A DNA stretch of 64,000 bases from Rubrobacter xylanophilus. GTDB taxonomy: Bacteria > Actinomycetota > Rubrobacteria > Rubrobacterales > Rubrobacteraceae. The stretch covers positions 2,095,501 to 2,159,500 of the forward strand of contig NZ_AP019791.1 in the NCBI RefSeq assembly GCF_007164525.1, in the 5' to 3' direction. The translations under genes and the position numbers were made by a program. Below the pieces are notes generated by a model that saw only the letters and a list, made by a program, of their open reading frames with translations, was not told the origin of the DNA and ran no database searches. This document shows, piece after piece, positions 24,713 to 33,727 of the stretch; within the stretch, counting starts at the first letter, position 1, and the number at the start of each line of letters is the position of its first letter.

Positions 24713-26125
24713 ATGCCTGCCGACAAGACCATCCAGGAGCTCGGTCTCGAGGAGTACAAGTACGGGTTCAAGGACCCCGAGGAGTACTTCTTCAAGACCC
24801 CCAGGAAGGGGCTCGACGAGGAGATCGTGACCATGATCTCCCTGCACAAGAAGGAGCCCGAGTGGATGCTCGAGTTCCGGCTGAACGCGCTGAAGGCGTT
24901 CCAGGAAAAGCCCGTACCCACCTGGGGGGCCGATCTCTCCGAGCTGGACTTCGACGACATCTACTACTACATCAAGCCGGTCGAGAACCAGGGGCGTTCG
25001 TGGGACGAGGTTCCCGAGAGCATCAAGAAGACCTTCGACCGGCTCGGCATCCCGCAGGCCGAGCGGGAGATCCTGGCCGGCGTCGGTGCCCAGTACGAGT
25101 CCGAGGTCGTCTACCACAACCTCAAGGAGGAGTGGGAGAAGCAGGGCGTCGTCTTCCTGGACATGGACGGCGGTCTCAGGGAGCACGAGGAGCTGGTGCG
25201 CGAGTACTTCGGCACCGTCATCCCGCCCGACGACAACAAGTTCGCCGCGCTCAACAGCGCCGTCTGGAGCGGCGGTTCGTTCGTCTACGTGCCGCCGGGG
25301 GTGCACGTGGACATACCGCTGCAGGCCTACTTCCGCATCAACGCGGAGAACATGGGCCAGTTCGAGCGGACGCTCATCATCGCCGACGAGGGTTCCTACG
25401 TGCACTACATCGAGGGCTGCACCGCCCCGACCTACACCACCAACTCGCTGCACTCGGCGGTGGTGGAGCTCATCGCCAAGCCGAACGCCCGCATCCGTTA
25501 CTCGACCATCCAGAACTGGTCGCACAACACCTACAACCTGGTGACCAAGCGCGGGGTGGCCTACGAGAACGCCACCATCGAGTGGGTGGACGGCAACCTG
25601 GGCTCCAAGGTCACCATGAAGTACCCGGCGGTCTACCTGATGGGCGAGGGGGCGCGCGGCGAGATCCTCTCGGTCGCCTACGCCGGGGACGGGCAGCACC
25701 AGGACGCGGGCGGCAAGGTGGTGCACGTCGCGCCCAACACCTCCTCGCTGATCACCTCCAAGTCCATCTCCAAGGGGACCGGCAGGGCCACCTACCGCGG
25801 CCTGTTGAAGGTGCACGAGGGGGCCGTGAACTCCAAGAGCCGGGTGGAGTGCGACGCGTTGCTGCTGGACGAGCAGGCGCGCACCGACACCTACCCGTAC
25901 ATCGAGATCGAGGAGAAGAAGGTCAACACCGAGCACGAGGCCACCGTCTCCAAGGTCGGTGAGGAACAGCTCTTCTACCTCATGAGCCGCGGGCTCTCCG
26001 AGGAGGAGGCCATGGCGATGGTGGTCAACGGCTTCATCGAGCCGATCGCCAAGGAGCTGCCCCTCGAGTACGCGATCGAGCTGAACCGCCTGATCCAGCT
26101 GGAGATGGAGGGCTCGGTCGGGTAG
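24713..26125 (+). CDS. sufB: Fe-S cluster assembly scaffold SufB
   Basis: The 470-residue protein has SufB landmarks: [11 protein letters not shown] at the start, the beta-helix core with YSTIQNWS and NLVTKRG, and a C-terminal [25 protein letters not shown]. It is the scaffold on which SufBC2D assembles the cluster from SufU-delivered sulfur. AAAGGAGGG precedes ATG 24713, eleven bases past sufC. Confidence 0.97.
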   Translation: MPADKTIQELGLEEYKYGFKDPEEYFFKTPRKGLDEEIVTMISLHKKEPEWMLEFRLNALKAFQEKPVPTWGADLSELDFDDIYYYIKPVENQGRSWDEVPESIKKTFDRLGIPQAEREILAGVGAQYESEVVYHNLKEEWEKQGVVFLDMDGGLREHEELVREYFGTVIPPDDNKFAALNSAVWSGGSFVYVPPGVHVDIPLQAYFRINAENMGQFERTLIIADEGSYVHYIEGCTAPTYTTNSLHSAVVELIAKPNARIRYSTIQNWSHNTYNLVTKRGVAYENATIEWVDGNLGSKVTMKYPAVYLMGEGARGEILSVAYAGDGQHQDAGGKVVHVAPNTSSLITSKSISKGTGRATYRGLLKVHEGAVNSKSRVECDALLLDEQARTDTYPYIEIEEKKVNTEHEATVSKVGEEQLFYLMSRGLSEEEAMAMVVNGFIEPIAKELPLEYAIELNRLIQLEMEGSVG

Positions 26126-26267
26126 GCTCTCTCCGGAGCCCCTGGGTCTCGGGGCGGAAGCTCACCGACGGACGGGGCGGGTCCTCCAGAGCCGGGAGGG
26201 GCTCGCCCCGTTTCCGGGAGAGCGGGTTTTCGCAGAGAGCTGTAGGACGCTGAAGCTGGTACGGCAG

Positions 26268-26501
26268 ATGTTCCCGACGAAGACCCTTCTGGAGACCGAT
26301 GGTTCGGAACACGCCCGGCAGGCAGCCCGGACGGCGGCGAGAGCCGGGCGCGGGGTTCATCGTGGGCGGCAGCCGGGGCCTGGGGGCTTGCGGCGGGCCC
26401 TGATGGGCAGCGTCTCCGAGAGCGTGGTGCGACACGCGCACCGCCCGGTGCTGGTGGTGCGCGGGGACACGGAAGGCATGGAAGGAGAAGGTGATAGATG
26501 A
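26268..26501 (+). pseudogene. Remnant of a UspA-type universal stress protein inside the suf operon
   Basis: The 77-codon frame begins like a universal stress protein (MFPTKTLLETDGSEHARQAARTA) and ends like one (GLRRALMGSVSESVVRHAHRPVLVVRG), but about 70 central residues are missing. Between them, the next frame reads GAGFIVGGSRGLG, the start of the ATP-binding motif. One G is lacking from a G-run (near 26382-26386), which shifts it out of frame with the rest. So it carries both a deletion and a frameshift. Its last four bases overlap the sufD start, and it may still couple sufD translation. Confidence 0.75.
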
Positions 26502-27859
26502 GCACGAACGGCGTGCCGGGGGCACTGAGGCGCAAGGGAATAGGGGTCGAGGCGGTAAAGGCGCTCGCCGCGTTCAAGGAAGAGCCGGGCTGGCTGCGGG
26601 AGAAGCGCCTTGCCGCCTGGCGAACCTTCGAGGAGATCCCCATGCCCACGATGCGCGACGAGGCGTGGCGCTACACCGACGTCTCGGACGTGCGCTTCGA
26701 GGAGTACGTGCCGTACGCACCGAGCCCCGACGTCGAGCGCGAGGGGGACCTCCCGGACGCCGTGCAGCGCCTCATAAAGGAGGGTGAGGAGAACTCGGCG
26801 CTGCTGGTGCAGCACAACTCCGAGACGACCTACACCCGGATAGACGAGGAGCTCCGGGCGAAGGGCGTCGTCTTCACGGACCTGCACACCGCCCTAAGGG
26901 AGCACGAGGAGCTGGTGCGCGAGAGGCTCTTCAGGCTCGTGCCGGAGGACTACGACAAATTCGCCGCGCTCTCGGCGGCGGCCTTCTCCGGCGGGTCGTT
27001 CCTCTACGTGCCGCGGGGCGTGGAGGTGGAGGTCCCGATCCAGAGCTACCGCTGGCTGGACGTGGCCGGCTCGATCATGCCGCGGACCCTGGTGATCATC
27101 GAGGAGGGAGCCTCGGTCACCTACATCGACGAGTACGCCTCCGATGACGGCGAGGAGCCGGCCCTCTCCAACGGCGCGGTCGAGCTCTTTGTGGGCCAGG
27201 GAGCGCGCCTGCAGTACGTCTCGCTGCAGAACTGGGCGCGCAACGTCGTCCACTTCAACACCATCCGCAGCCAGGCGGAGAAGGATGCCACCATAAACAG
27301 CCTGGTGGTCTCCTTCGGGGCCCAGCTCTCCCGGACCAACGTGGAGGCCGGGCTCACCGCCCCCGGCAGCGACTCAGAGATGCTCGGGCTGTACTTCGCC
27401 GACGAGGACCAGCTCATCGACCACCACACCCTCCAGGACCACATCGCCCCGCAGGCCCACTCCGACCTCCTGTACAAGGGTGCCCTCAGGGACGAGTCGC
27501 TCACCGTCTTCAGCGGGCTCATCCGTGTCGAGCCCGGCGCGCAGAAGACCGACGCCTACCAGACCAACCGCAACCTGATCCTGGGTACCGACGAGGCGAT
27601 GGCCGTCTCCCTGCCGAACCTGGAGATCATGGCCGACGACGTGAAGTGCTCCCACGGTGCGACCACCGGTCAGGTGGACGACCTGGAGCTCTTCTACCTG
27701 ATGAGCCGCGGGATCCCGCGCGTCGAGGCGGAGAAGCTGGTGGTCTTCGGCTTCTTCGGGGAGGTGACGAGCCGGATCCCGCTCAAAGGCCTCAGGGCGA
27801 AGCTGGACCGGGCGATCGAGGAGAAGATCGGGCTGGGCTTCGAGGAGCGCGTAGCCTAG
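26498..27859 (+). CDS. sufD: Fe-S cluster assembly protein SufD
   Basis: The 453-residue SufB paralogue has PMPTMRDEAWRYTDVSDVRF near residue 50, a central beta-helix, the KTDAYQTNRNLIL segment and [19 protein letters not shown] near 385. It partners SufB and SufC and helps iron entry. The family histidine is in SHGATTGQ. ATG 26498 follows GGAGAAGG and overlaps the stop of the UspA remnant. Confidence 0.96.
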   Translation: MSTNGVPGALRRKGIGVEAVKALAAFKEEPGWLREKRLAAWRTFEEIPMPTMRDEAWRYTDVSDVRFEEYVPYAPSPDVEREGDLPDAVQRLIKEGEENSALLVQHNSETTYTRIDEELRAKGVVFTDLHTALREHEELVRERLFRLVPEDYDKFAALSAAAFSGGSFLYVPRGVEVEVPIQSYRWLDVAGSIMPRTLVIIEEGASVTYIDEYASDDGEEPALSNGAVELFVGQGARLQYVSLQNWARNVVHFNTIRSQAEKDATINSLVVSFGAQLSRTNVEAGLTAPGSDSEMLGLYFADEDQLIDHHTLQDHIAPQAHSDLLYKGALRDESLTVFSGLIRVEPGAQKTDAYQTNRNLILGTDEAMAVSLPNLEIMADDVKCSHGATTGQVDDLELFYLMSRGIPRVEAEKLVVFGFFGEVTSRIPLKGLRAKLDRAIEEKIGLGFEERVA

Positions 27860-27860
27860 G

Positions 27861-28220
27861 ATGGCCGAGTTCCACAAGATAGCCCGCGTCGACGAGGTTC
27901 CCCCCGGCGAGGTCAAGCAGTACATCGTCGAGGAACGTCCGGTGGCGCTGTGCAACGTGGGTGGCGAGCTGTACGCCTTCGAGGACATCTGCACCCACCA
28001 GTACGCCCACCTGAGCGAGGGCAAGCTGGAGGACGGCCGGATCCGGTGCCCCCTCCACGGGGCGGCCTTCGACGTGAGGACCGGCGAGGCGAAGAGCCTT
28101 CCCGCGGTCAAACCGGTCCCCACCCACACGGTCCGCGTCGAGGACGGCCACGTCTACGTGGCCCTGAACCCGGAGCGGGTGAAGGTCGCGAGAAGAAGGG
28201 GTCGCGGCAGGAGGAGGTAG
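27861..28220 (+). CDS. Rieske-type [2Fe-2S] ferredoxin
   Basis: The 119-residue protein has the Rieske site C-x-H-x16-C-x2-H: CTHQYAHLSEG and RCPLHGAAFD near residues 42 and 62. It is of the dioxygenase-ferredoxin type and ends in a very basic tail (KVARRRGRGRRR). It starts one base after the sufD stop. Such a gene often sits in actinobacterial and thermophile suf operons, and may feed electrons to cluster assembly, though its role is unproven. Confidence 0.92.
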   Translation: MAEFHKIARVDEVPPGEVKQYIVEERPVALCNVGGELYAFEDICTHQYAHLSEGKLEDGRIRCPLHGAAFDVRTGEAKSLPAVKPVPTHTVRVEDGHVYVALNPERVKVARRRGRGRRR

Positions 28221-28226
28221 AGGAGG

Positions 28227-29453
28227 ATGTACGACGTCCTCAAGGTGCGGCGGGACTTCCCCATCCTGGAGCGGGAGGTGAACGGCCGGCGGCTCATCTA
28301 CCTGGACAGCGCGGCGACCTCCCAGAAGCCCCGCCGGGTCCTCCGGACCCTCACGGAGTACTACGAGCGGCACAACGCCAACATCCACCGCGGCGTCCAC
28401 CGCCTGGCGGAGGAGGCCACCGGGCTCTACGAGGAGGCGCGGCGGAAGGTGGCCCGCTTCATCGGGGCGCCGGACGCCCGCGGCCTCGTCTTCACCCGCG
28501 GCACGACCGAAGGCATCAACCTGGTCGCACACGCCTGGGCGAGGAAGTTCCTGCGTGAGGGCGACGAGGTGGTGCTCACGGTCTCTGAGCACCACTCGAA
28601 CCTGGTGCCCTGGCAGCTCGCCGCCCGGGACACCGGCGCGAGGCTGCGCTTCGTGCCGATCCGAGAGGACGGCACGCTGGACATGGAGGCGGCCGAGCGC
28701 ATCATCGGGCCGCGGACGCGGCTCGTGGGCTGCGTCCACGCCTCGAACGTGCTCGGCACGGTGAACCCGGTGGGGCGGCTGGCGGAGCTGGCGCATGAGA
28801 GCGGCGCGCTGATGCTGGTGGACGGGGCCCAGAGCGCGCCGCACCTGCCGGTGGACGTGAACGCTTTGGGCTGCGACTTCTTCGCGGCGAGCGGGCACAA
28901 GATGCTCGGGCCGACCGGGGTCGGCTTCCTGTGGGCCCGGCCCGAGCTGCTGGAGGAGATGGATCCCTTTCTGGGCGGGGGGGAGATGATCCGGGAGGTC
29001 CACCTGGAGCGCTCCACCTGGAACGAGATCCCCCACAAGTTCGAGGCCGGGACGATGAACATCGCACAGGCGATCGGGCTGGGGGCGGCGGTGGACTACC
29101 TGAACACCCTCGGGATGGAGAACGTCCGGGAGCACGAACGGCGCCTGGGGGAGTACGCCCGCCGGCGGCTCTCGGAGATCGAGGGCCTCACCGTCTACGG
29201 CCCGGCGGAGGGCCGGACGGGGGTGGTGGCGTTCAACGTCCCCGGGGTGCACCCGCACGACCTCTCCCAGCTTCTGGACCAGGAGGGTATCGCCATAAGG
29301 AGCGGACACCACTGCTGCCAGCCGCTGATGCGCCACCTCCGGGTGGTGGCCACGGCCCGGGCGAGCCTCTACCTGTACAACACGGAGGAAGAGGTGGACG
29401 CGCTGGTCGGGGCGATCTCCCGCGCCCGCGAGTTTTTCGGAGCGCCGGCATGA
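28227..29453 (+). CDS. sufS: Cysteine desulfurase SufS
   Basis: The 408-residue PLP enzyme has the lysine site ASGHKMLGPTGVGFLW near residue 220, the PLP histidine in SEHHSNLVPW, and the catalytic Cys in RSGHHCCQPLMR near 360. It takes sulfur from cysteine and passes it as persulfide to SufU. AGGAGG precedes ATG 28227. Its stop overlaps the sufU start (ATGA). Confidence 0.97.
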   Translation: MYDVLKVRRDFPILEREVNGRRLIYLDSAATSQKPRRVLRTLTEYYERHNANIHRGVHRLAEEATGLYEEARRKVARFIGAPDARGLVFTRGTTEGINLVAHAWARKFLREGDEVVLTVSEHHSNLVPWQLAARDTGARLRFVPIREDGTLDMEAAERIIGPRTRLVGCVHASNVLGTVNPVGRLAELAHESGALMLVDGAQSAPHLPVDVNALGCDFFAASGHKMLGPTGVGFLWARPELLEEMDPFLGGGEMIREVHLERSTWNEIPHKFEAGTMNIAQAIGLGAAVDYLNTLGMENVREHERRLGEYARRRLSEIEGLTVYGPAEGRTGVVAFNVPGVHPHDLSQLLDQEGIAIRSGHHCCQPLMRHLRVVATARASLYLYNTEEEVDALVGAISRAREFFGAPA

Positions 29454-29872
29454 TGCGCGACCTGTACGGTCAGGTCATCATGGACCACTACAGACACCCC
29501 CGCAACCGGGGCGAGCTGGAAGCCCCCGATGTCGAGAGGCACCTGCTCAACCCCCTGTGCGGCGACGAGGTTACGGTGTACGCCAGGCTGGAGGGCGACC
29601 GGGTGGCCGACGTCCGCTTCACCGGACGGGGCTGCTCCATCTCCCAGGCTTCGGCTTCCATGATGACCGAGCGGCTCCGGGGCAAGAGCCGCGAGGAGGC
29701 GGAGGTGGAGATCTCCCGCTTCAAGCGGATGATGACCGGAGAGGAAGCCTTTCCGGAAGGCGACGACCTCGCCGCCTTGAAGGGTGTGATCCAGTACCCT
29801 TCACGCATCCGTTGCGCCACCCTGGCCTGGGAAGCCTTCCAGCAAGGGCTGGAAAACAACACATCCAAATAG
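29450..29872 (+). CDS. sufU: Zinc-dependent sulfur-transfer protein SufU
   Basis: The 140-residue NifU-like protein retains the four zinc/sulfur-transfer ligands Cys37, Asp39, Cys62 and Cys122 in NPLCGDEV, GRGCSISQASASMM and RIRCATLAW. The insertion between residues 75 and 105 is the SufU hallmark that separates it from IscU. It accepts persulfide from SufS and is the last gene of the operon. Confidence 0.95.
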   Translation: MMRDLYGQVIMDHYRHPRNRGELEAPDVERHLLNPLCGDEVTVYARLEGDRVADVRFTGRGCSISQASASMMTERLRGKSREEAEVEISRFKRMMTGEEAFPEGDDLAALKGVIQYPSRIRCATLAWEAFQQGLENNTSK

Positions 29873-29881
29873 ACACCCGTC

Positions 29882-30289
29882 CTACCCGAGAAACCCCACC
29901 AGCCCGCAGGGCAGCCCCATCATGAACGAGAGCGAGAAGGTGATGGCAAAGAATACGTTCTCGCTCGAGGTGTAGGTGTAGATGCGCCGGTAGTGGATCA
30001 TGAGCAGCACCGAAGGCACGGCGATGCCCGCCATGAGGACCGCCGTGACCCGCAGGGCGTTGAGCGCCCCGATCTGCTCGAAGACGCCGCCGGAGTTGAG
30101 GAGCAGCAGCCCGAACCAGTCGAAGGTGAGCATGGAGAACCCCACGAACACGACGAGCAGAGCGTGGATGATCGGCCGCGGGAAGAGCGGCCCCCGGGCG
30201 CGGGCCTCGGGCCCGTCCTCGTCACCACCGAGCAGGTGACGGGGCGGGCTCCGCAGGAGCACCCTGAGAAAGCTTCCGGCCGGTTCCAC
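29882..30289 (-). CDS. Hypothetical three-helix membrane protein
   Basis: I do not recognise the family. From GTG 30289, which follows GGAGGGAGGAGAG, the 135-residue protein has a basic N-terminal part and three hydrophobic helices (roughly residues 50-73, 84-103 and 114-135). The C-terminus is hydrophobic and ends GLVGFLG. It faces sufU tail-to-tail with only nine bases between. Confidence 0.5.
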   Translation of the reverse strand: MEPAGSFLRVLLRSPPRHLLGGDEDGPEARARGPLFPRPIIHALLVVFVGFSMLTFDWFGLLLLNSGGVFEQIGALNALRVTAVLMAGIAVPSVLLMIHYRRIYTYTSSENVFFAITFSLSFMMGLPCGLVGFLG

Positions 30290-30344
30290 CTCTCCTCCCT
30301 CCACCCCACGAAGCAGAGAACAGGATGTTGATATACCCCGCTCC

Positions 30345-30758
30345 TCAACGCAGGGGCGCCCCGCCGATGAGGACGCCGACCTCCCGGGGGAGGAGCGGCT
30401 CACGCTCGGCGGGCCCGAGCGTCACCCTCCGGACGAACCCGGGCGCCTCCGGCCTTGGAGTGTAGGTGGAGAAGGTCACCAGAAAGTACCTCTCCCCCCT
30501 CCCCCGGCGGGACGAAAGCCGCTCTATCCAGAGCAAAGGCCGCGGTAGGTCGGGGAGCGCCCCGGCGAAGTGGTCCCGGATCACCTCGGCCGCCAACTGG
30601 GAGGACATCTCCAAAACACTCGCCCCGCTGCCCGGCACCTCCTCACAGATCACCACCGGCGCGTCCTCCGGATCGCCCCTGTAGATCCGGATCCAACAAC
30701 ACCCCGCCCCAAAGGCATAGCCCGACCGGTGCCGGATGTACTCGTGGGTGAGTATCAT
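30345..30758 (-). CDS. Conserved-looking hypothetical cytoplasmic protein
   Basis: The 137-residue protein has no signal or membrane segment and no motif I know. It contains HEYIRHRSGYAFGAGCCWIRIY near the N-terminus and a central GASVLEMSSQLAAEVIRDHF helix. ATG 30758 is chosen because GGGAGGAGG is seven bases upstream. It is divergent from a small XRE regulator, which may control both genes. Confidence 0.6.
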   Translation of the reverse strand: MILTHEYIRHRSGYAFGAGCCWIRIYRGDPEDAPVVICEEVPGSGASVLEMSSQLAAEVIRDHFAGALPDLPRPLLWIERLSSRRGRGERYFLVTFSTYTPRPEAPGFVRRVTLGPAEREPLLPREVGVLIGGAPLR

Positions 30759-30815
30759 CTCAGCCTCCTCCCGTCCGGCAAAATACACCTCATCGCCTCC
30801 AGAGATCAGGCTATA

Positions 30816-30844
30816 CTTGCGAATGTAACATTGCTGTAGTGTTT
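30816..30844 (-). promoter_or_regulatory. Candidate promoter between divergent genes
   Basis: Reading the minus strand, TTGCCA and TACATT are 17 bases apart, upstream of the hypothetical gene at 30345-30758. The fit is moderate. The AT-rich 120-base region is shared with the XRE gene. Confidence 0.3.
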
Positions 30845-30878
30845 TGGCAATTTTCATGTGGTCTTTAGGGGGTGTGTG

Positions 30879-31103
30879 ATGGAGCTACCGCATCTGCGGG
30901 ATCTCCGGCTGCGGGCGGTGATGAGCCAGGAGGAGCTGGCGCGGCGCAGCGGGGTGGCGCGGGACACGATCTCCAAGCTGGAGACGGGCAAGCGGAGGGC
31001 CTATCCGAGCACGGTGCGCAAGCTCGCGGAGGGGCTGGAGGTGGAGCCGCGGGAGCTATTCGGGGAGGCGGCCTCCCCGGAGCGGGGGAAGGCGGGCTTC
31101 TGA
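30879..31103 (+). CDS. Small XRE-family helix-turn-helix regulator
   Basis: The 74-residue protein is almost only a Cro/CI-type helix-turn-helix: LRLRAVMSQEELARRSGVA for helices 1-2 and DTISKLETGKRRAYPSTVRKLAEGL for recognition helix and following helix. There is no ligand domain. ATG 30879 is chosen so the protein begins MELPHLRDLR, as in similar regulators. It may repress its own gene and the divergent neighbour. Confidence 0.85.
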   Translation: MELPHLRDLRLRAVMSQEELARRSGVARDTISKLETGKRRAYPSTVRKLAEGLEVEPRELFGEAASPERGKAGF

Positions 31104-31191
31104 AGCTTTCAAAGCCGCCGCCGAATGGTTAAGATGTGTTAAGAGGTGCTGGAGGCTAGGCCCGGCGCCCGGGGCGCCGGGAGGAGGCGCT

Positions 31192-31584
31192 ATGAGGAAG
31201 CTCGCGATGCTCGCGGCGCTGGTGGGACTGCTGGCATGTGCCGCTCCCGCCCTTGCCCAGGGACACGCCGGGGAGCCGACCGGCACGGCCGAGGAGCAGT
31301 ACGAGTACGGAACGGCCGCGGGATCGGCCATGGCCGGCCGGGACTTCATCATAGACGTGACCGAGAGACTGGTCGGTGAGGGGTCCGGGGCGGTACGGGG
31401 TGCGGGCTCCTACGTCTCGGCGCTCGGCGGGAAAGAGGAACCGGCGAGCGCTCAGGTTCCGGTGGCGAACCCTTCCATCGGGATGACCGAGCTCCCGGAC
31501 ACCGGTGGCGTACGGGTGGTTCTACTTCCCTTCGGGGCGATACTGCTGTTGCTCGCCGCCCGGCTCATAAAGCGGTCCCTTTAG
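31192..31584 (+). CDS. Small secreted protein with LPxTG sortase anchor
   Basis: The 130-residue protein has a signal peptide (residues 1-22, cleavage after ALA), a short glycine-rich mature part without a known domain, LPDTG at residues 101-105, one membrane helix (about 108-124) and a basic tail RLIKRSL. That is the full sortase sorting signal, so it should be joined to the cell wall. GGGAGGAGG precedes ATG. No sortase gene is in the window. Its stop interlocks with that of the response-regulator gene. Confidence 0.72.
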   Translation: MRKLAMLAALVGLLACAAPALAQGHAGEPTGTAEEQYEYGTAAGSAMAGRDFIIDVTERLVGEGSGAVRGAGSYVSALGGKEEPASAQVPVANPSIGMTELPDTGGVRVVLLPFGAILLLLAARLIKRSL

Positions 31585-32213
31585 AGCCGGATGATGCCGC
31601 GCCGGAGGGCGGCGGTGACCGCGGCGGTACGGTCAGCGACCCCCAGCTTCTCGTAGATGTGCAGCAGGTGCGTCTTCACGGTGGTCTCGCTGATCCACAA
31701 CCGGCGGGCGATCTCGCGGTTGCTCGCCCCCTGGGCGACCAGGTCCAGCACCTCTATCTCACGACCGCTGAGGGCATTTTCCGGTGGGGTGCGAACCCGG
31801 CGCATGAGCCGGGAAGCCACCGCGGGGTCCAGCGGTGATTCTCCGGCCATGGCGGCGCGGATCGCGGCAAAGAGCTCTTCACGAGGAGCGTCCTTGAGCA
31901 GGTAGCCGCTCGCGCCGGCCTCCACGGCGCGCAGGATGTCCGCGTCCGAGTCGTAGGTGGTGAGGACGAGTATCCGGATCTCAGGGTTCTCGGCGAGGAT
32001 CCTCTCGGTCGCGGCCACCCCGTCCATCTCCGGCATCCGGAGGTCCATGAGGACCAGATCCGGGCGCAGGGTGCGGCAGAGCTCCACGGCCTGGCGGCCG
32101 TCGGCCGCCTCTCCGACCACCTCGAGATCCGGCTCCCCGGCGAGCATCCCCTCGAGCCCGGTACGCACGACCGGGTGGTCGTCGCAGACCAGGAGGCCTA
32201 TCCTCCGGCTCAT
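31581..32213 (-). CDS. NarL/LuxR-type response regulator
   Basis: The 210-residue protein has a receiver domain (acidic pair in VCDDHPVVR, phosphorylation Asp in LVLMDLRMPEMDG near residue 57, Lys in YLLKDAP) and a C-terminal LuxR helix-turn-helix (SGREIEVLDLVAQGASNREIARRL with TVKTHLLHIYEKLGV). ATG 32213 overlaps the kinase stop (ATGA), so both are made from one message. Its targets are unknown. Confidence 0.93.
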   Translation of the reverse strand: MSRRIGLLVCDDHPVVRTGLEGMLAGEPDLEVVGEAADGRQAVELCRTLRPDLVLMDLRMPEMDGVAATERILAENPEIRILVLTTYDSDADILRAVEAGASGYLLKDAPREELFAAIRAAMAGESPLDPAVASRLMRRVRTPPENALSGREIEVLDLVAQGASNREIARRLWISETTVKTHLLHIYEKLGVADRTAAVTAALRRGIIRL

Positions 32214-33727
32214 CGCACCTTCCCCACGGGCTCCGCCGCTCGGTTGGGCACCTCGGCGGAGAGGACGGTCCCCTCGCCGGGGACGCTCTCGACGGAGAGA
32301 GCGCCTCCCGCCCGTTCGAGGCGTTCGCGCATGGAACGCAGGCCGAAGCCGTCCCCGCCGGACCCTGGGGAGGTCGCCGCGGGGTCGAAGCCCACGCCGT
32401 CGTCCCGGACGTCCAGGACCGCCCGGCCGCCGATGTAGGAGAGGGTTACGGCGACCCGCCCGGCCCGGGCGTGCTTGCGGACGTTGGCCAGGGCCTCCTG
32501 GGCCACTCGCAGCAGGGCGACCTCCGCCTCCGCAGGGAGGGATCCGGGCTCGCCCGTTACGAAGACCTCCGCCGCCACCCCGGACGAGGAGGACCAGCGG
32601 GCCACCAGCCGCCGCAGAGCCTCGGGGAGTGAGGCCTCCTCCAGGGGCTCCGGCCTCAGGGCCCACACCAGCCGGCGGGCCTCGGAGAGGCTCTCGCGGG
32701 CGACGCCCAGCGCCTGGTCCAGGTGATGCCGGAGGGCGACGCGGTCGCGCTCGAGGGCCCCGCCGGCGGCCTCCAGGTTGGTGACGATGCTCGTGAAGCC
32801 CTGGGCCAGGGTATCGTGTATCTCGTGCGCCAGACGCTGGCGCTCCTCGAGCACTCCGGCACGCCGGGCTCGCTCGACCAGCCGCAGGTTCTCCAGCACG
32901 AGGGCTGCCGTCCCGGCTGCGGCCGCGTAGGCGCGCAGGTCGGACCGGGAGAAGCCCCGCCTCCCCCGGGAGAAGACCGTCATGAGGCCCCGGAACCCTC
33001 CTCCAGGCGACAGGAGCGGAACGGCGAGCACCGAGCCCACGCCCCGGCTCTCCAGAATCGAGCGCTCTCCGGGGGACAGGGAGGAGACAGGGATCCTCAG
33101 GGGTCTCCGGGGCCATCCGGCCGTCCAGGAGGAGGGATCCGGGAGCGGCCCGCCGGTAGGGGAAGAGCCCGCGGGGGTCCACTCGGAGAGGAGCCGGACC
33201 GGACCGTCACCGGGGCGAGCCCAGAGGCACAGACCGACCACGCCGGAGCCCGCCAGGTTCTCGCCGAGGGCGGCGGCGACCTGCCGGGCGCTGCGCGCGG
33301 CGGCCAGGGCCCGGTTCGTGTCGCGGAACGCCTGCTCTCCGGAGCGAACGGCCCAGCCGCGGGCTCCGCCCAGCAGACCGCCGCCGAGGCCGAGGGACGG
33401 GTAGATCAGGAGCTCGTAGACGTCCGGCGGCCCGAAGAGCAGACCCACCGCCTGGTGCGTGGCAGCCGCGGCGAGTCCCGTCATGACCCCGTGCAGCGGT
33501 CCCGCCACTCCCGTCCTGCGCCCCACCAGAAGGGCCGCCGGGACGACCAGCGCCAGAAAGAGCAGCGGCATTCCGTAGTCCGCCACCAGCAGACCGAATC
33601 GGCCCGCCCCCATCCCTCCGACCACGCCCAGCGCCCCGGCTATCGCGCCGGTCGTGGCGTACAGGCTGATCAGGAAGACCGACAGGACATACGAGAGGAG
33701 ACCGGCGCAGACCCCTGCAGCCAGCAC
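32210..33727 (-). CDS. Sensor histidine kinase with GAF domain (HisKA_3)
   Basis: The 505-residue protein has about four to five N-terminal membrane helices (residues 1-125), a GAF domain (about 145-280), the dimerisation/phospho-acceptor segment with ERQRLAHEIHDTLAQGF near 297, and a HATPase domain (VAQEALANVRKHA N-box, DVRDDGVGFDP G1). It phosphorylates the NarL-type regulator encoded downstream. The sensed signal is unknown. The start is GTG, after GAGGTGG. Confidence 0.9.
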   Translation of the reverse strand: MLAAGVCAGLLSYVLSVFLISLYATTGAIAGALGVVGGMGAGRFGLLVADYGMPLLFLALVVPAALLVGRRTGVAGPLHGVMTGLAAAATHQAVGLLFGPPDVYELLIYPSLGLGGGLLGGARGWAVRSGEQAFRDTNRALAAARSARQVAAALGENLAGSGVVGLCLWARPGDGPVRLLSEWTPAGSSPTGGPLPDPSSWTAGWPRRPLRIPVSSLSPGERSILESRGVGSVLAVPLLSPGGGFRGLMTVFSRGRRGFSRSDLRAYAAAAGTAALVLENLRLVERARRAGVLEERQRLAHEIHDTLAQGFTSIVTNLEAAGGALERDRVALRHHLDQALGVARESLSEARRLVWALRPEPLEEASLPEALRRLVARWSSSSGVAAEVFVTGEPGSLPAEAEVALLRVAQEALANVRKHARAGRVAVTLSYIGGRAVLDVRDDGVGFDPAATSPGSGGDGFGLRSMRERLERAGGALSVESVPGEGTVLSAEVPNRAAEPVGKVR

